The notes: a model not told the origin generated them from the letters alone. DNA of 64,000 nt from Lachnospiraceae bacterium (GCA_910576335.1 CAJTIU010000007.1:145501-209500); one strand, 5' to 3'; counted from the first letter of the stretch, positions 25,044-34,242 are shown. A program made the numbers and translations.

Positions 25044-26432
25044 CTATTCACAGCCTGTGAGGCCGCCTGCCGCAACTAATCTTTTCCTTTTGTAAAAGTA
25101 ATATAGTATAAGCGGTACAGCGGTAGCAATCCAGGACATGGGATAGCTGATCATGATCATCTTAAGCTCATGCCAGCGGGGAACCACCAACAGAACCCAC
25201 GGGAGGCGTACGAAACAGACGCCTGCCAGTGTAATCAGGGTAGGAAAAAGTACATCGCCGATTCCACGGAGGGCACCGGAAAGGATTTCGATAAATACGA
25301 AGACAATATAACATGGCGTAATATAACGCAGCATATAAACTCCGATATTTACAACCTCCATATCAGTTGTGAAGATATGAAACAGCGGACGGCAGAAGGC
25401 TACCAGGAAGACAAGCAGAGCTCCGCATACTCCCAGTGACATGCACAGGCAGATCCGGACACTGCTAAATACCCGGTCATAACGTCTGGCGCCGTAATTC
25501 TGTCCGGAAAATGTAGTGATGGCAATGCCAAAGGCTCCGCATACGGTCCAAAAGATTGCATCCAGCTTGCCGTATGCCGCCCAGGCCGCTGCGCAGTCGG
25601 TACCGAAGCCATTCACAGCTGCCTGGATAATTACATTTGTGATTCCATACATACAGGACTGGAGCCCGCTTGGAAATCCAATGCGCAGCTCGGCTGTCAG
25701 CATGGAGGGCGTGATCCGTATAGAGGAAGGTAGCAGCTTCAGGAGGTCATAACTCTTCATCAGAGCCCGGGTGACCAGGAGGGCGCTGACAGTCTGGGAG
25801 ATAACGGTTGCTATCGCTACTCCGGCAATTCCAAGGCGGAAGACAAGCACCATAATAATATCCAGTACAATATTAAGCAGACAGCAGATAATCAGATAGT
25901 ACAGGGGGCGGCGGGAATCACCGATTGCCCTCATAATACCTGAACCCATATTAAAGACCAGGACTGCAGCCATACCAAGGAAATAAATTCTAAGATATAG
26001 GATGGAGTCGGAAAGTACATCTGCCGGTGTCTTTAGAATCGTCAGAAGCCATGGGGTCAGAAACCATCCGGGAACTGCAATTGCCAGACCCGCTATCATG
26101 GAAAATGCATATGCGGTATGTAAGCTTTCATGCAGGCTTCGTATATTTTTCGCTCCATAATGCTGTGAGATGACTACCGTGGCTCCGGCGGAAAGGCCGG
26201 TAAAAAATCCAATAATAAGATTCGATAATACAGCAGCAGAGCCGCCGACACTTGCAAGAGCCTGTTTCCCCACAAACCGGCCCACAATGACGGCATCCAC
26301 TGTATTATAAAGCTGTTGGAACAGCGTCCCGATCACAATCGGAAAGAAAAAAATCAGCAGCTGACGCCAGATTACACCCTCAGTAATCTGGTTTTGACTC
26401 ATACTCATATTCGCTTTTTTCATGACATACAC
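25044..26432 (-). CDS. MATE family efflux transporter
   Basis: This 462-residue transporter has twelve helices in two homologous halves. Family marks are 'PIVIGTLFQQLYNTVDAVIV' and 'GRFVGKQALASVGGSAAV' in the first half, 'GFPSGLQSCMYGITNVIIQA' in the second, and 'GALRGIGDVLFPTLITLAG' near the end. It exchanges Na+ or H+ for cationic drugs or metabolites. Several in-frame Met codons lie at the start (26432, 26423, 26408). The one preferred is uncertain; GAGGAGTGTGT lies just upstream of 26432. Confidence 0.93.
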   Translation of the reverse strand: MYVMKKANMSMSQNQITEGVIWRQLLIFFFPIVIGTLFQQLYNTVDAVIVGRFVGKQALASVGGSAAVLSNLIIGFFTGLSAGATVVISQHYGAKNIRSLHESLHTAYAFSMIAGLAIAVPGWFLTPWLLTILKTPADVLSDSILYLRIYFLGMAAVLVFNMGSGIMRAIGDSRRPLYYLIICCLLNIVLDIIMVLVFRLGIAGVAIATVISQTVSALLVTRALMKSYDLLKLLPSSIRITPSMLTAELRIGFPSGLQSCMYGITNVIIQAAVNGFGTDCAAAWAAYGKLDAIFWTVCGAFGIAITTFSGQNYGARRYDRVFSSVRICLCMSLGVCGALLVFLVAFCRPLFHIFTTDMEVVNIGVYMLRYITPCYIVFVFIEILSGALRGIGDVLFPTLITLAGVCFVRLPWVLLVVPRWHELKMIMISYPMSWIATAVPLILYYFYKRKRLVAAGGLTGCE

Positions 26433-26486
26433 ACTCCTCTACACCGAATATAACATACATAGCCGGCAACTGCAATTAAAAGTTCG

Positions 26487-26690
26487 TTACTGTCCAAATA
26501 CATCTGATTCCAAGTTACTCTTCATGACCTGGGAGGCCTTCCTTTTAAAATATCTTCCGGCCCTCTCCGCTTCGTTGTTCGTTGGGACCACTGTCGGATC
26601 ATGCAGGAATAAGGCATAGTCCTGTTTGTCTGACTCCATACGTTTATAACAATTGAATCCTTCTTTGAAATATTCGCTCGGCCCCGTCCC
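26487..26690 (-). pseudogene. IS66-like transposase C-terminal fragment
   Basis: The minus strand contains 'DYALFLHDPTVVPTNNEAER' followed by 'AGRYFKRKASQVMKS'. This matches in layout the 'FLHD..VP.TNN.AER' block near the end of IS66-type transposases. The rest of the transposase is absent. The plus-strand sequence GCCCCGTCCCCCAA at about 26681 resembles one arm of the palindromic repeat family. Confidence 0.55.
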
Positions 26691-26833
26691 CCAACTGCAT
26701 CGCCCCTTGCATATCTTAAAGGAATTTAATATAATAGTAGATGATTTGTTGCTGTGAACGGCCTTCCAGGCCGTGAATAGTAACGATGATTTTGGTTTTT
26801 GTATGTAACAGTACAGGAAAAGGGGTATTAAGA

Positions 26834-27994
26834 ATGACAAAGGTAGATATTATTTCGGGCTTTCTCGGGGCGGGGAAGACTACGTTTATTAAGCTGCTTC
26901 TTGAAAAGGTTTTTGCCGGGCAGAAGCTGGTGCTGATTGAAAATGAATTTGGAGAGATTGGTATTGACGGAGGTTTTTTGAAGGATGCAGGGATTGAGAT
27001 TACGGAGATGAATTCCGGATGCATCTGCTGTACTCTTGTGGGAGATTTTAGTGAGGCGCTCTGCAAGGTGATTAAGGAGTACCATCCGGACCGGATTCTC
27101 ATTGAGCCGTCCGGCGTTGGAAAGCTGTCGGATGTTGTCCGGGCGGTAGAGGCTGTGCGGGGTGATGTGGATATTGAAGTGTCGGGCAGGATTACGGTGG
27201 CTGACGGTAAAAAGGCCAGGGTATATCTTAAGAATTTCGGAGAGTTTTTTGAGGATCAGGTAAAGCATGCGTCCACAATCGTTGTAAGCCGTACACAGCT
27301 TATGTCAGACGAAAAGGTAGAAGAGTGTGTGCATATGCTCCGGGAGGAAAATGAGGAGGCCGCGATTATCACAACGCCGTGGGATCAGCTCGGGAAAGAG
27401 GCAGTAGTGCGTGCGTTAGAGCATGGCGAGGAGATAGAAGAGCTGTTGGAAGTCCGTGATGACTGGGGGGATCATGGTGATCATGAGCACCACGGTCAAC
27501 ACGGACATGGTGAATGCAGCCATCATAAGGAGCACGGGCATGGTAAGTGCTGTCATCATGAAGAGCACGGGCATGGTGAATGTTGTCACCATGAAGATCA
27601 TGCTCATCATGGGTCTGGCGAATGCGGAGGTCATGGACATCATGATCATCACCATGGACATGGCGGGTGCTGTGGACATGATCACCATGGTCATGACCAT
27701 CATGGACATCATCATGCGGATGAGATTTTCACAAGCTGGGGAAAGGAGACGGCTCATAAGTATACGGAGGAAGAGCTGGATTATATTGTAAAGGCATTGT
27801 CAGAGACGGATGCTTGTGGTACAATTCTCCGTTCGAAAGGAATTCTTGCAATGTCAGACGGAACATGGCGGCAGTTTGATCTTGTACCGGAGGAGTATGA
27901 GATCAGGGAAAGCCAGGCCGATTATACAGGACGTCTGTGTGTCATAGGAACAGACTTGAAAGAAGAGGAGCTGGCGAAGTTATTTCACATCTGA
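26834..27994 (+). CDS. G3E GTPase (CobW/ZNG-type) with long His-rich metal-binding insert
   Basis: This P-loop GTPase delivers metal ions to target proteins. Walker A is 'SGFLGAGKTTFIK' (residues 8-20). The family's metal-site motif CxCC is 'SGCICCTLVGDF' (Cys 63, 65, 66), and the guanine-site region is 'TIVVSRTQL'. Residues about 209-295 are an extreme His/Cys/Gly-rich insert built of degenerate repeats like 'EHGHGECCHHE', expected to bind zinc, nickel or cobalt. The CobW C-terminal domain follows ('WGKETAHKYTEEELDYIVKA'). I chose ATG 26834 over 26786, since AAAAGGGG precedes it and homology starts there. It lies about 80 bp before the aldo/keto reductase on the same strand. Confidence 0.9.
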   Translation: MTKVDIISGFLGAGKTTFIKLLLEKVFAGQKLVLIENEFGEIGIDGGFLKDAGIEITEMNSGCICCTLVGDFSEALCKVIKEYHPDRILIEPSGVGKLSDVVRAVEAVRGDVDIEVSGRITVADGKKARVYLKNFGEFFEDQVKHASTIVVSRTQLMSDEKVEECVHMLREENEEAAIITTPWDQLGKEAVVRALEHGEEIEELLEVRDDWGDHGDHEHHGQHGHGECSHHKEHGHGKCCHHEEHGHGECCHHEDHAHHGSGECGGHGHHDHHHGHGGCCGHDHHGHDHHGHHHADEIFTSWGKETAHKYTEEELDYIVKALSETDACGTILRSKGILAMSDGTWRQFDLVPEEYEIRESQADYTGRLCVIGTDLKEEELAKLFHI

Positions 27995-28070
27995 AATGTA
28001 ACGGAACCATCGCACTGCGAATTATGAATATTGCCTGGAGACGGCCAGGAGAAAACAGGAGAGGTGAGAA

Positions 28071-29081
28071 ATGGCAGACATTGCAAATATATACACGGCA
28101 GATAAAACAAGGTATGAGAGGATGCCTTACAACAGGGTGGGCAGGAGCGGCTTGAAATTCCCGGCGGTTTCCCTGGGATTCTGGCATAATTTTGGCTCAA
28201 AGGACAACTATGACAATATGAAGGAGATGTGCAGGACCGCATTTGACCATGGAATCACACAGTTTGATCTTGCGAATAATTACGGGCCGGTATACGGAAG
28301 CGCCGAGATCAGCCTTGGAAGGATTATGCAGGAGGATTTCCTTCCTTACCGTGATGAACTGGTTATCACAACGAAAGCCGGATACGATATGTGGGACGGT
28401 CCTTATGGCGACCATGGCAGCAGAAAATATCTGATGGCAAGCATTGATCAGAGCCTTAAGCGCATGAAACTGGATTACGTGGACATTTTCTATCATCACC
28501 GTATGGATAAGGAGACGCCCCTTGAGGAGACCATGACGGCCCTTGCTGATATTGTAAGGAGCGGAAAGGCGCTCTATGCAGGAGTGTCCAATTATGATAA
28601 GGAATATACTGAAAAAGCAGCAAGCCTCCTGAGAGAGCTGCACTGTCCATTTATTGTTAACCAGCGATGCTACTCGATTTTTGACAGAACGATTGAGGAG
28701 GACGGCGTGAAGGCATACTGTAAAGAGGCAGGCGTGGGAATCATAGCATTCAGCCCATTGGCGCAGGGAATGCTGACGGACAAATATCTTCATGGTATCC
28801 CGGCAGACAGCCGTATTGGAAGAGACAGCCGTTTCCTTCATGCCAGCGATTTGACGGAGGAACGCCTGACACAGATCCGCTGCCTTAACAAACTGGCCGG
28901 AGAACGGGGACAGACACTGGCTCAGATGGCGCTTTCATGGATCTTAAAAGACGACGAGGTATGCTCTGTGCTGATTGGTGCCTCCAGACCCCGGCAGATT
29001 ATAGAGAATATACCGGCAGCAGACCACACGGACTTTACCCGGGAGGAGCTGCAGGCCATTGAGAAAATCTGTGGAAGATAA
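28071..29081 (+). CDS. Aldo/keto reductase (YghZ/Gpr-like)
   Basis: This 336-residue NADPH-dependent reductase with a TIM-barrel fold starts 'YNRVGRSGLKFPAVSLGFWH'. Catalytic Asp and Tyr lie in 'GITQFDLANNYGPVYGSAE', Lys in 'VITTKAGYDMWDGPYGDHG', and His in 'DYVDIFYHHRMDKETPLEE'. 'WILKDDEVCSVLIGASRPRQ' is the cofactor end. The closest known type is the YghZ group, which reduces L-glyceraldehyde 3-phosphate and methylglyoxal. It lies between two G3E GTPase genes, with 15 bp to the next start. GAGAGGTGAGAA precedes ATG. Confidence 0.92.
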   Translation: MADIANIYTADKTRYERMPYNRVGRSGLKFPAVSLGFWHNFGSKDNYDNMKEMCRTAFDHGITQFDLANNYGPVYGSAEISLGRIMQEDFLPYRDELVITTKAGYDMWDGPYGDHGSRKYLMASIDQSLKRMKLDYVDIFYHHRMDKETPLEETMTALADIVRSGKALYAGVSNYDKEYTEKAASLLRELHCPFIVNQRCYSIFDRTIEEDGVKAYCKEAGVGIIAFSPLAQGMLTDKYLHGIPADSRIGRDSRFLHASDLTEERLTQIRCLNKLAGERGQTLAQMALSWILKDDEVCSVLIGASRPRQIIENIPAADHTDFTREELQAIEKICGR

Positions 29082-29096
29082 AATCCAGGAGGAAAT

Positions 29097-30053
29097 ATGA
29101 TGTTTGGACAGACGCCGATACCGGTATTTGTTGTAACCGGTTTTCTGGACAGCGGTAAGACAACGCTTGTAAAGGATACGCTCATGGAGCAGGACTGGAT
29201 AGAGCCGGGCCTGACATTGTTAATTCGCTGCGAAGAGGGCGAGGAGGAATACTCCAGGGAATATCTTGAAGACAATGAAATGGTTCTTTTAAATATAGAA
29301 GAGCCTGACCAGCTAAACAGTGATTTTTTTAAAAATTGCGAGAAGAATTATCATCCAACGCAGATTGTAATTGAGTACAACGGTATGTGGAAACTTAGTT
29401 ACCTTCTGACAATCAAGTATCCGCGTAACTGGCAGATTCAGGGAGTGTATTCTACGGTAAATGGATCAACGCTGGATATGTATCTGAAGAATATGCGTAA
29501 TGTGCTGATGGAGCAGCTTACGGAATCCGCGCTTATTGTGATAAACAGATGCCCTCAGGAGCTCAACCGTTCCAATTTCCGACGTGCCCTGAAGGTACAG
29601 AATCCTATGGCACAGCTGATCTTTGAGGGAATGGATGGAAGGATTATACAGCCCACCGCAGAAGATCTTCCCTATGATGTCACGGGAGACAGGATTGTGG
29701 TGTCCGATGAAGATTACGGCATCTGGTATGTAGATGCCTATGACCATCCGGAGTTATATATGCACAAGGAGATCGAATTTACTGCACAGGCATTTCGCCC
29801 GAAGGGAATGGGGGAGGATCTGTTTGTGCCGGTAAGGAAGATTATGACCTGCTGTGCGGAGGATATCCGTTATTACGGCTATCCTTGCAAGATTATGGAA
29901 AGGACAGATATTCCATTAAAAAAATGGGTCCGCATACGTGCGCGTTTTGAATTTGAATATACTTCTGCATCGGGGAATGAGCAGCCGGTATTGTATCTGA
30001 TACAGATCGGTCTGACGGAAAAACCAAAAGAGGATGTGGTTGCATTAGTATAA
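29097..30053 (+). CDS. G3E-type GTPase fused to a TIGR03943-like C-terminal domain
   Basis: This 318-residue protein has an N-terminal G3E-like P-loop domain with Walker A 'VTGFLDSGKTTLVKDTL', an Asn-based guanine site 'ALIVINRCP' and Walker-B-like 'TQIVIEYNGMWK'. The CxCC metal motif of classic CobW proteins is absent. From about residue 210 it changes to a small beta domain ('WYVDAYDHPELYMHKEIEFT', 'LFVPVRKIMTCCAEDIRYYG'). This closely resembles the C-terminal part of TIGR03943/DUF1980 proteins, which partner a DUF318 permease; no such permease is seen here. The start follows CCAGGAGGAAAT. A strong terminator follows. It belongs with the preceding reductase and GTPase. Confidence 0.8.
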   Translation: MMFGQTPIPVFVVTGFLDSGKTTLVKDTLMEQDWIEPGLTLLIRCEEGEEEYSREYLEDNEMVLLNIEEPDQLNSDFFKNCEKNYHPTQIVIEYNGMWKLSYLLTIKYPRNWQIQGVYSTVNGSTLDMYLKNMRNVLMEQLTESALIVINRCPQELNRSNFRRALKVQNPMAQLIFEGMDGRIIQPTAEDLPYDVTGDRIVVSDEDYGIWYVDAYDHPELYMHKEIEFTAQAFRPKGMGEDLFVPVRKIMTCCAEDIRYYGYPCKIMERTDIPLKKWVRIRARFEFEYTSASGNEQPVLYLIQIGLTEKPKEDVVALV

Positions 30054-30057
30054 AAAT

Positions 30058-30097
30058 AGTGTCCATCTGCAAAATAGCAGATGGACGCTGTTTTTTT
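30058..30097 (+). terminator. Intrinsic terminator after the G3E operon
   Basis: GTCCATCTGC (30061-30070) and GCAGATGGAC (30077-30086) form a 10-bp stem extended by three more pairs, followed by TTTTTTT (30091-30097). It follows the GTPase stop by five bases. Confidence 0.9.
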
Positions 30098-30136
30098 GAT
30101 GCAGAATAACCGCATTCCCTAATCAAACCCCTTTTC

Positions 30137-30868
30137 TTACAAAAGTGAGCATGCCTCACTGTCTGCCACGATTGTAACATCCGGATGAAGCTGCAGTACA
30201 GATGCCGGAACCTCTGGCGTAACAGGCCCGCACACAACCTTCTTAAGAATCTCAGCCTTATCTTTGCCGCTTACGACAACAAGAATCTTCTTCGCCAGCA
30301 TGATCGTTCGGATTCCCATTGTATATGCCTGGCGGGGAACATCCGCCTCAGATTCAAAGAAACGCTTGTTTGCTTCAATAGTGCTTTCTGTCAGATCTAC
30401 ACAGTTGGTTCCCTTAGAGAAAGAATCCGCAGGTTCATTAAACCCAATATGTCCATTATGTCCGAGCCCCAGAAGCTGCAGATCAATCCCGCCCACATTT
30501 TCAATAATCTCATCATATTCTCTGCACGCCTTTTCAGCATCCGGCTCAAGTCCATCCGGAACAAAGGTATGTGCCTTGTCAACATTTACATGGTTGAATA
30601 AATTCGTATTCATGAAATAACGATAACTCTGGTCATTATCAGGGGCAAGTCCCTTGTACTCGTCAAGATTTACACTCGTTATTCTGGAAAAGTCCAGATC
30701 TCCGTCTTTGAACCGTTCAATCAGCTGCTCATACGTTCCGACCGGAGAAGAGCCAGTAGCCAGACCAAGCGTACAGTCAGGCTTTAAAATCATCTGTGCT
30801 GCAATTATGTTTGCCGCTTTGCGGCTTAGATCCTTATAATCGCTTGCTTTGCAAATAACCATATTCAT
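30137..30868 (-). CDS. nagB: Glucosamine-6-phosphate deaminase
   Basis: It converts glucosamine 6-phosphate to fructose 6-phosphate and ammonia. At 243 residues it has family length. Visible marks are 'LGLATGSSPVGTYEQLIERF', the active-site 'SVNLDEYKGLAPDNDQSYRY' (Asp) and 'LQLLGLGHNGHIGFNEPADS'. It is divergent from nagA over a 226-bp intergenic region, so both are probably controlled together. GAAAAGAGGAA precedes the start. Confidence 0.97.
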   Translation of the reverse strand: MNMVICKASDYKDLSRKAANIIAAQMILKPDCTLGLATGSSPVGTYEQLIERFKDGDLDFSRITSVNLDEYKGLAPDNDQSYRYFMNTNLFNHVNVDKAHTFVPDGLEPDAEKACREYDEIIENVGGIDLQLLGLGHNGHIGFNEPADSFSKGTNCVDLTESTIEANKRFFESEADVPRQAYTMGIRTIMLAKKILVVVSGKDKAEILKKVVCGPVTPEVPASVLQLHPDVTIVADSEACSLL

Positions 30869-31094
30869 TTCCTCTTTTCTTTTTTTAAATAGCTGTCATA
30901 GCTGTCCAGGTGTAACGCCTAAGCATGTGTGCGTTTCCGGGCTGTGAGTAATAACATTACACCCCTATTCATTAGTATATCAGCAAATAATAGAATTTCA
31001 ATATAAAAATGTTTTAAGTGTTTCTTTTGTAGTGCTTTCCTGTATGGTAATATATTAACAGGAGAAAAATAAAAAGTAAAAAAGGAGAAGGGCT
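30869..31094. promoter_or_regulatory. Divergent nagB/nagA promoter region
   Basis: This 226-bp AT-rich spacer holds the starts of both operons. On the plus strand TTGTAG and TAATAT lie about 15 bases apart before nagA, and AAAGGAGAAGGG is its ribosome binding site. No confident operator for a GntR-type regulator was seen. A motif GTGAGTAATAACATTAC at about 30946 resembles the small palindromes seen elsewhere. Confidence 0.4.
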
Positions 31095-32276
31095 ATGATA
31101 ATCAAAAATATAAAAGTGTATGGTGAAGACCAGATGTTTCGAGAGGGATGGGTCAGGATTCAGAACGGATTTTTTACAGAAGTATACCGTAAGAATTCTT
31201 TAGAAGATTCTCATACCTTTTCAGTGAATGACACGGAGAAAATCATTGACGGTGAAGACTGCTATGCGATACCCGGGCTGATTGACATGCATTTTCATGG
31301 ATGTATGGGCTATGACTTCTGCGACGGAACAAAAGAGGCAATTGAGGCAATCGCAAAATACCAGGCGTCAATCGGGGTGGCGGCAATTGCCCCGGCTACA
31401 ATGACGCTTCCTGTAAAAGAACTGGAAGCGATTCTGTCAACTGCTGCAGAATACAAAAAAGAACCCCATCCAGGTGCAGAGCTTGCAGGTATTAATATGG
31501 AAGGGCCATTTATCAGTAAAGAGAAAAAAGGGGCACAGGACGAGAGACATATTATATCCTGCAGGAAAGACATCTGCCGCCGCTTCCTGCACGCATCTGG
31601 AGGATTAGTCAAGTTCATTGGCATTGCACCAGAAAGCAGCAGTGACGCACTGGAATTTATTCATGAGATGAAAGAAGAGGTAAAGATCTCCCTGGCCCAC
31701 ACAAATGCAGATTACGATACAGCAAAAGCAGCATTTGATGCAGGCGCATGCCATGCGGTGCACCTGTATAATGCCATGCCTGCCTTTACACACCGGGCTC
31801 CAGGCGTCATTGGGGCCGTATCTGACAGCCCCCATGTAAATGCAGAGATCATCTGTGACGGCATTCATGTCCATCCATCCGCAGTACGCGCCGCATTCCG
31901 GATGTTTGGTCCGGACCGGATGATTCTCATAAGCGACAGCATGCGTGCCGCCGGAATGCCAGACGGAAGATACACCCTGGGGGGCCTGGAGGTGGAGGTC
32001 AGGGGAAAACGTGCCTCTCTTGTGTCAGACGGCGCACTGGCAGGTTCTGTAACAAACCTTATGGATTGTATGAAAACAGCAGTAAAAGAAATGGGAATCC
32101 CACTTGAGACAGCAGTAGCGTGTGCAAGTATGAACCCAGCCAGGGCACTCGGAATCTATGACACATACGGTTCCATCACACTAGGGAAAAAAGGCTTTAT
32201 CGTATTACTTGACGAGAGCCTGGAGGTAAAGCGCGTGTTGGGGACGGGGCATTTGTACAATAATTCCAACATTTAA
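31095..32276 (+). CDS. nagA: N-acetylglucosamine-6-phosphate deacetylase
   Basis: It removes acetate from N-acetylglucosamine 6-phosphate to feed nagB. The 393-residue metallo-dependent hydrolase has 'PGLIDMHFHGCMGYDFCDG' (first metal histidines), 'INMEGPFISKEKKGAQ' (metal Glu), 'SLAHTNADYDTAKAAFDAG' and 'ACHAVHLYNAMPAFTHRAPG' (His), and 'MILISDSMRAAGMPDG' (catalytic Asp). The last residues 'VLGTGHLYNNSNI' come from a half copy of the GGGGACGGGG repeat at 32238-32252, so the native C-terminus has been replaced by a few residues. The start follows AAAAAAGGAGAAGGGCT. Confidence 0.95.
   Translation: MIIKNIKVYGEDQMFREGWVRIQNGFFTEVYRKNSLEDSHTFSVNDTEKIIDGEDCYAIPGLIDMHFHGCMGYDFCDGTKEAIEAIAKYQASIGVAAIAPATMTLPVKELEAILSTAAEYKKEPHPGAELAGINMEGPFISKEKKGAQDERHIISCRKDICRRFLHASGGLVKFIGIAPESSSDALEFIHEMKEEVKISLAHTNADYDTAKAAFDAGACHAVHLYNAMPAFTHRAPGVIGAVSDSPHVNAEIICDGIHVHPSAVRAAFRMFGPDRMILISDSMRAAGMPDGRYTLGGLEVEVRGKRASLVSDGALAGSVTNLMDCMKTAVKEMGIPLETAVACASMNPARALGIYDTYGSITLGKKGFIVLLDESLEVKRVLGTGHLYNNSNI
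32238..32252. repeat. Half copy of the GGGGACGGGG repeat inside nagA
   Basis: TTGGGGACGGGGCAT matches the 5' arm of the repeat family. The complementary arm is missing. It encodes 'LGTGH' near the nagA C-terminus. Confidence 0.7.
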
Positions 32277-32410
32277 AACAGAATTCTTTACATTTCATAC
32301 AAAAGCTATTGATCTATTTTATTTATACGTTAAAATATAGTTAAGAATCAGAGATGGCCACTCGAAAATGAAAACACTATATGAATGATTGTAAGAACGA
32401 AAAGTAAAGG

Positions 32411-33670
32411 ATGGATGAAAAGATGGAGAAGAAAAAAGGGCTTTCGATATCTCTTACGACACAGATTCTGATCGCAACGGTCGGTGGTATTGTGTTTGGT
32501 GCAATTATTGGAGAATGGGCAGCGAATCTGAAGTTTATCGGTGACATTTTCCTTCGTTTGATTCAGATGTCAGTCGTGCTCCTTGTTATGTCTGCGGTAG
32601 CGGCGGCAGTTGGCAGCGGCGATGGACAGGATGTTGGAAAGATGGGCTTCCACACTTTCAAATGGATTATCTTATTTACAATTATTTCCGCAGGCTTTGG
32701 CGTTGTGCTTTCCATGCTCTTTAAACCAGGCGTGGGTATTTCGCTGGGAGATGCTGAGGAGCTTGCAAATACGGCTGTTGAATCTTCGTCTCTGCAGGAA
32801 ACGATTCTGGGATTCGTGCCGACGAATGTAATCAGCTCCATGGCAGAAGGCGCTATGGTTCCATGTATCGTGTTTGCGTTGTTCTTCGGTATTGCAATGG
32901 GCGCTTATACGAAGCAGAGCGGCAACCGCGTTATGGTTGAATGGGTGAAGAGCCTGAACGCAGTTATTACAAATATTATTAAGACCGTTATGCACATTGC
33001 GCCGATCGGTATTTTCTGCCTGCTGGCAAATGTGGCTGGTTCTACTGGCCTGAAGGTCATTATTCCAATGCTGAAGTTCCTTGGCGTGCTTCTGATCGGT
33101 GATGTGATCCAGTTCCTGCTATTCGGACCTTTCACGGCAGCACTGTGTAAGATAAATGTTACAAAGATGCCAAAGAAATTTGCCAAGATGTCCATTATGG
33201 CAGTTACGACAACTTCAGGTGCGATCTGCCTTCCGACAAAGATGGAGGACGCGGTTACAAAGTTTGGCGTAAGCCGTAAGGTCGCAGATTTTACAGGACC
33301 GATCACCATGTCCATGAACAGCTGCGGAGCCGCACAGTGCTATGTGGCAGCAATTTTCTTCATGGCGCAGGCAACAGGCATTCAGATGTCTGTATATCAG
33401 ATGGGGATGGCAATTCTGTTATCCTGCCTGATGTGTATGGGCACCATCTCTGTGCCGGGAGGCTCGGTAATTGTATATACGTTCCTCGCATCCTCACTCG
33501 GCCTGTCACTCGACAGTATTGCAGTGCTGATCGGTATTGACTGGTTTGCCGGAATGTTCCGTACACTGATGAACGTAGATGTGGATGTCATGGTAGGTAT
33601 GCTTGTTGCAAGTAAGCTTGGTGAGCTGGACAGAGATGTCTATAATGAAGTAAAGACAGTTACATATTAA
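32411..33670 (+). CDS. Dicarboxylate/amino acid:cation symporter (DAACS family)
   Basis: This 419-residue sodium- or proton-coupled symporter has about eight helices and two re-entrant hairpins. The serine-rich hairpin motif appears as 'MAVTTTSGAICLPTKMEDAV', and the helix-7 NMDGTA-type motif is changed to 'ITMSMNSCGAAQCYVAAIFF'. So the substrate may differ from glutamate or aspartate. 'LRLIQMSVVLLVMSAVAAAV' is helix 2. It follows nagA by 134 bp with its own region and ends before a strong terminator. The start at 32411 lacks a strong site; ATG 32423 is an alternative. Confidence 0.88.
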   Translation: MDEKMEKKKGLSISLTTQILIATVGGIVFGAIIGEWAANLKFIGDIFLRLIQMSVVLLVMSAVAAAVGSGDGQDVGKMGFHTFKWIILFTIISAGFGVVLSMLFKPGVGISLGDAEELANTAVESSSLQETILGFVPTNVISSMAEGAMVPCIVFALFFGIAMGAYTKQSGNRVMVEWVKSLNAVITNIIKTVMHIAPIGIFCLLANVAGSTGLKVIIPMLKFLGVLLIGDVIQFLLFGPFTAALCKINVTKMPKKFAKMSIMAVTTTSGAICLPTKMEDAVTKFGVSRKVADFTGPITMSMNSCGAAQCYVAAIFFMAQATGIQMSVYQMGMAILLSCLMCMGTISVPGGSVIVYTFLASSLGLSLDSIAVLIGIDWFAGMFRTLMNVDVDVMVGMLVASKLGELDRDVYNEVKTVTY

Positions 33671-33736
33671 AATCAGCCAATTTCGAATCACTATAAATAT
33701 ATAACTCTCTCTAGAGTGTGTAAAAACACTCAAAAG

Positions 33737-33774
33737 GGATGCCGGGATATCATTCTTTCCGGCATTCTTTTTTT
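33737..33774 (+). terminator. Intrinsic terminator after the symporter
   Basis: ATGCCGG (33739-33745) and CCGGCAT (33759-33765) form a GC-rich stem, extended by weaker pairs, followed by TTTTTTT (33768-33774). Confidence 0.8.
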
Positions 33775-33853
33775 GATATAGGAATTTTTTGGGAATTTCG
33801 CTTTTTGGTACATCTCGCTGTACGGCATCCGAGCCGATAAAGTGGTGAATAGT

Positions 33854-33880
33854 GTTACTGTGAACGGAGTGAACAGTAAC
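33854..33880. repeat. Small palindrome GTTACTG...CAGTAAC
   Basis: GTTACTG (33854-33860) and CAGTAAC (33874-33880) enclose TGAACGGAGTGAA. Another copy of the arms GTTACTGTTCAC / GTGAACAGTAAC occurs near 58.8-59.05 kb. It lies upstream of the T-box leader. Confidence 0.6.
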
Positions 33881-33954
33881 ACAATAGTAACGTTTATTCT
33901 GTTTATTATGATTATTAGTATTGCATTTTCCTGCAACTTGTGCTAACATTAGAA

Positions 33955-34242
33955 AATAATTTAGGAAGAAAAGGCAATGAAGGAGACTCTGTCCTTTGGA
34001 ACTCGACAGGAATGAGGCGTCGCCGACTGAGAGCGCCCCTTGAGGAATAAGGACAACAGGGAACACTCCGGAGCTGATCAGCTGAACCCCGTGCAGGGAA
34101 GCAGGCCAGGGCAAGTAGGCTGATACGTGGCACGCGTTAAGTGCAAGAGATGAATTCAAAGGCGAATTCAAGGCGGGTGGTACCGCGGATAATAGATGAC
34201 AGATCCGTCCCGGAATACAAGAACTGTATTCCGGGATTTTTA
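33955..34242 (+). ncRNA. T-box leader riboswitch of the aspS-gatCAB operon, probable Asn specifier
   Basis: The conserved T-box GGGTGGTACCGCGG (34175-34188) forms the antiterminator. It is followed by a terminator stem TCCCGGAATACA (34208-34219) with TGTATTCCGGGA (34225-34236) and T-rich sequence. Upstream, GGAG (33982-33985)/CTCC (34066-34069) and GTCCT (33991-33995)/AGGAC (34050-34054) frame an internal loop. In it AAC (34055-34057), followed by A, is the best specifier candidate, i.e. asparagine. Uncharged tRNA(Asn) would pair there and with the T-box and allow readthrough into aspS, gatC, gatA and gatB. The Stem I folding is by eye. Confidence 0.9.

Noticed and set aside
27461..27720. Repeat array as possible CRISPR or tandem-repeat element
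   Set aside because: The period is about 33 bases, in frame, and codes for the His-rich insert of the GTPase; there are no unique spacers.
32563..33315. Minus-strand frames inside the symporter gene
   Set aside because: Shadows of the symporter; no start signals and no family likeness.
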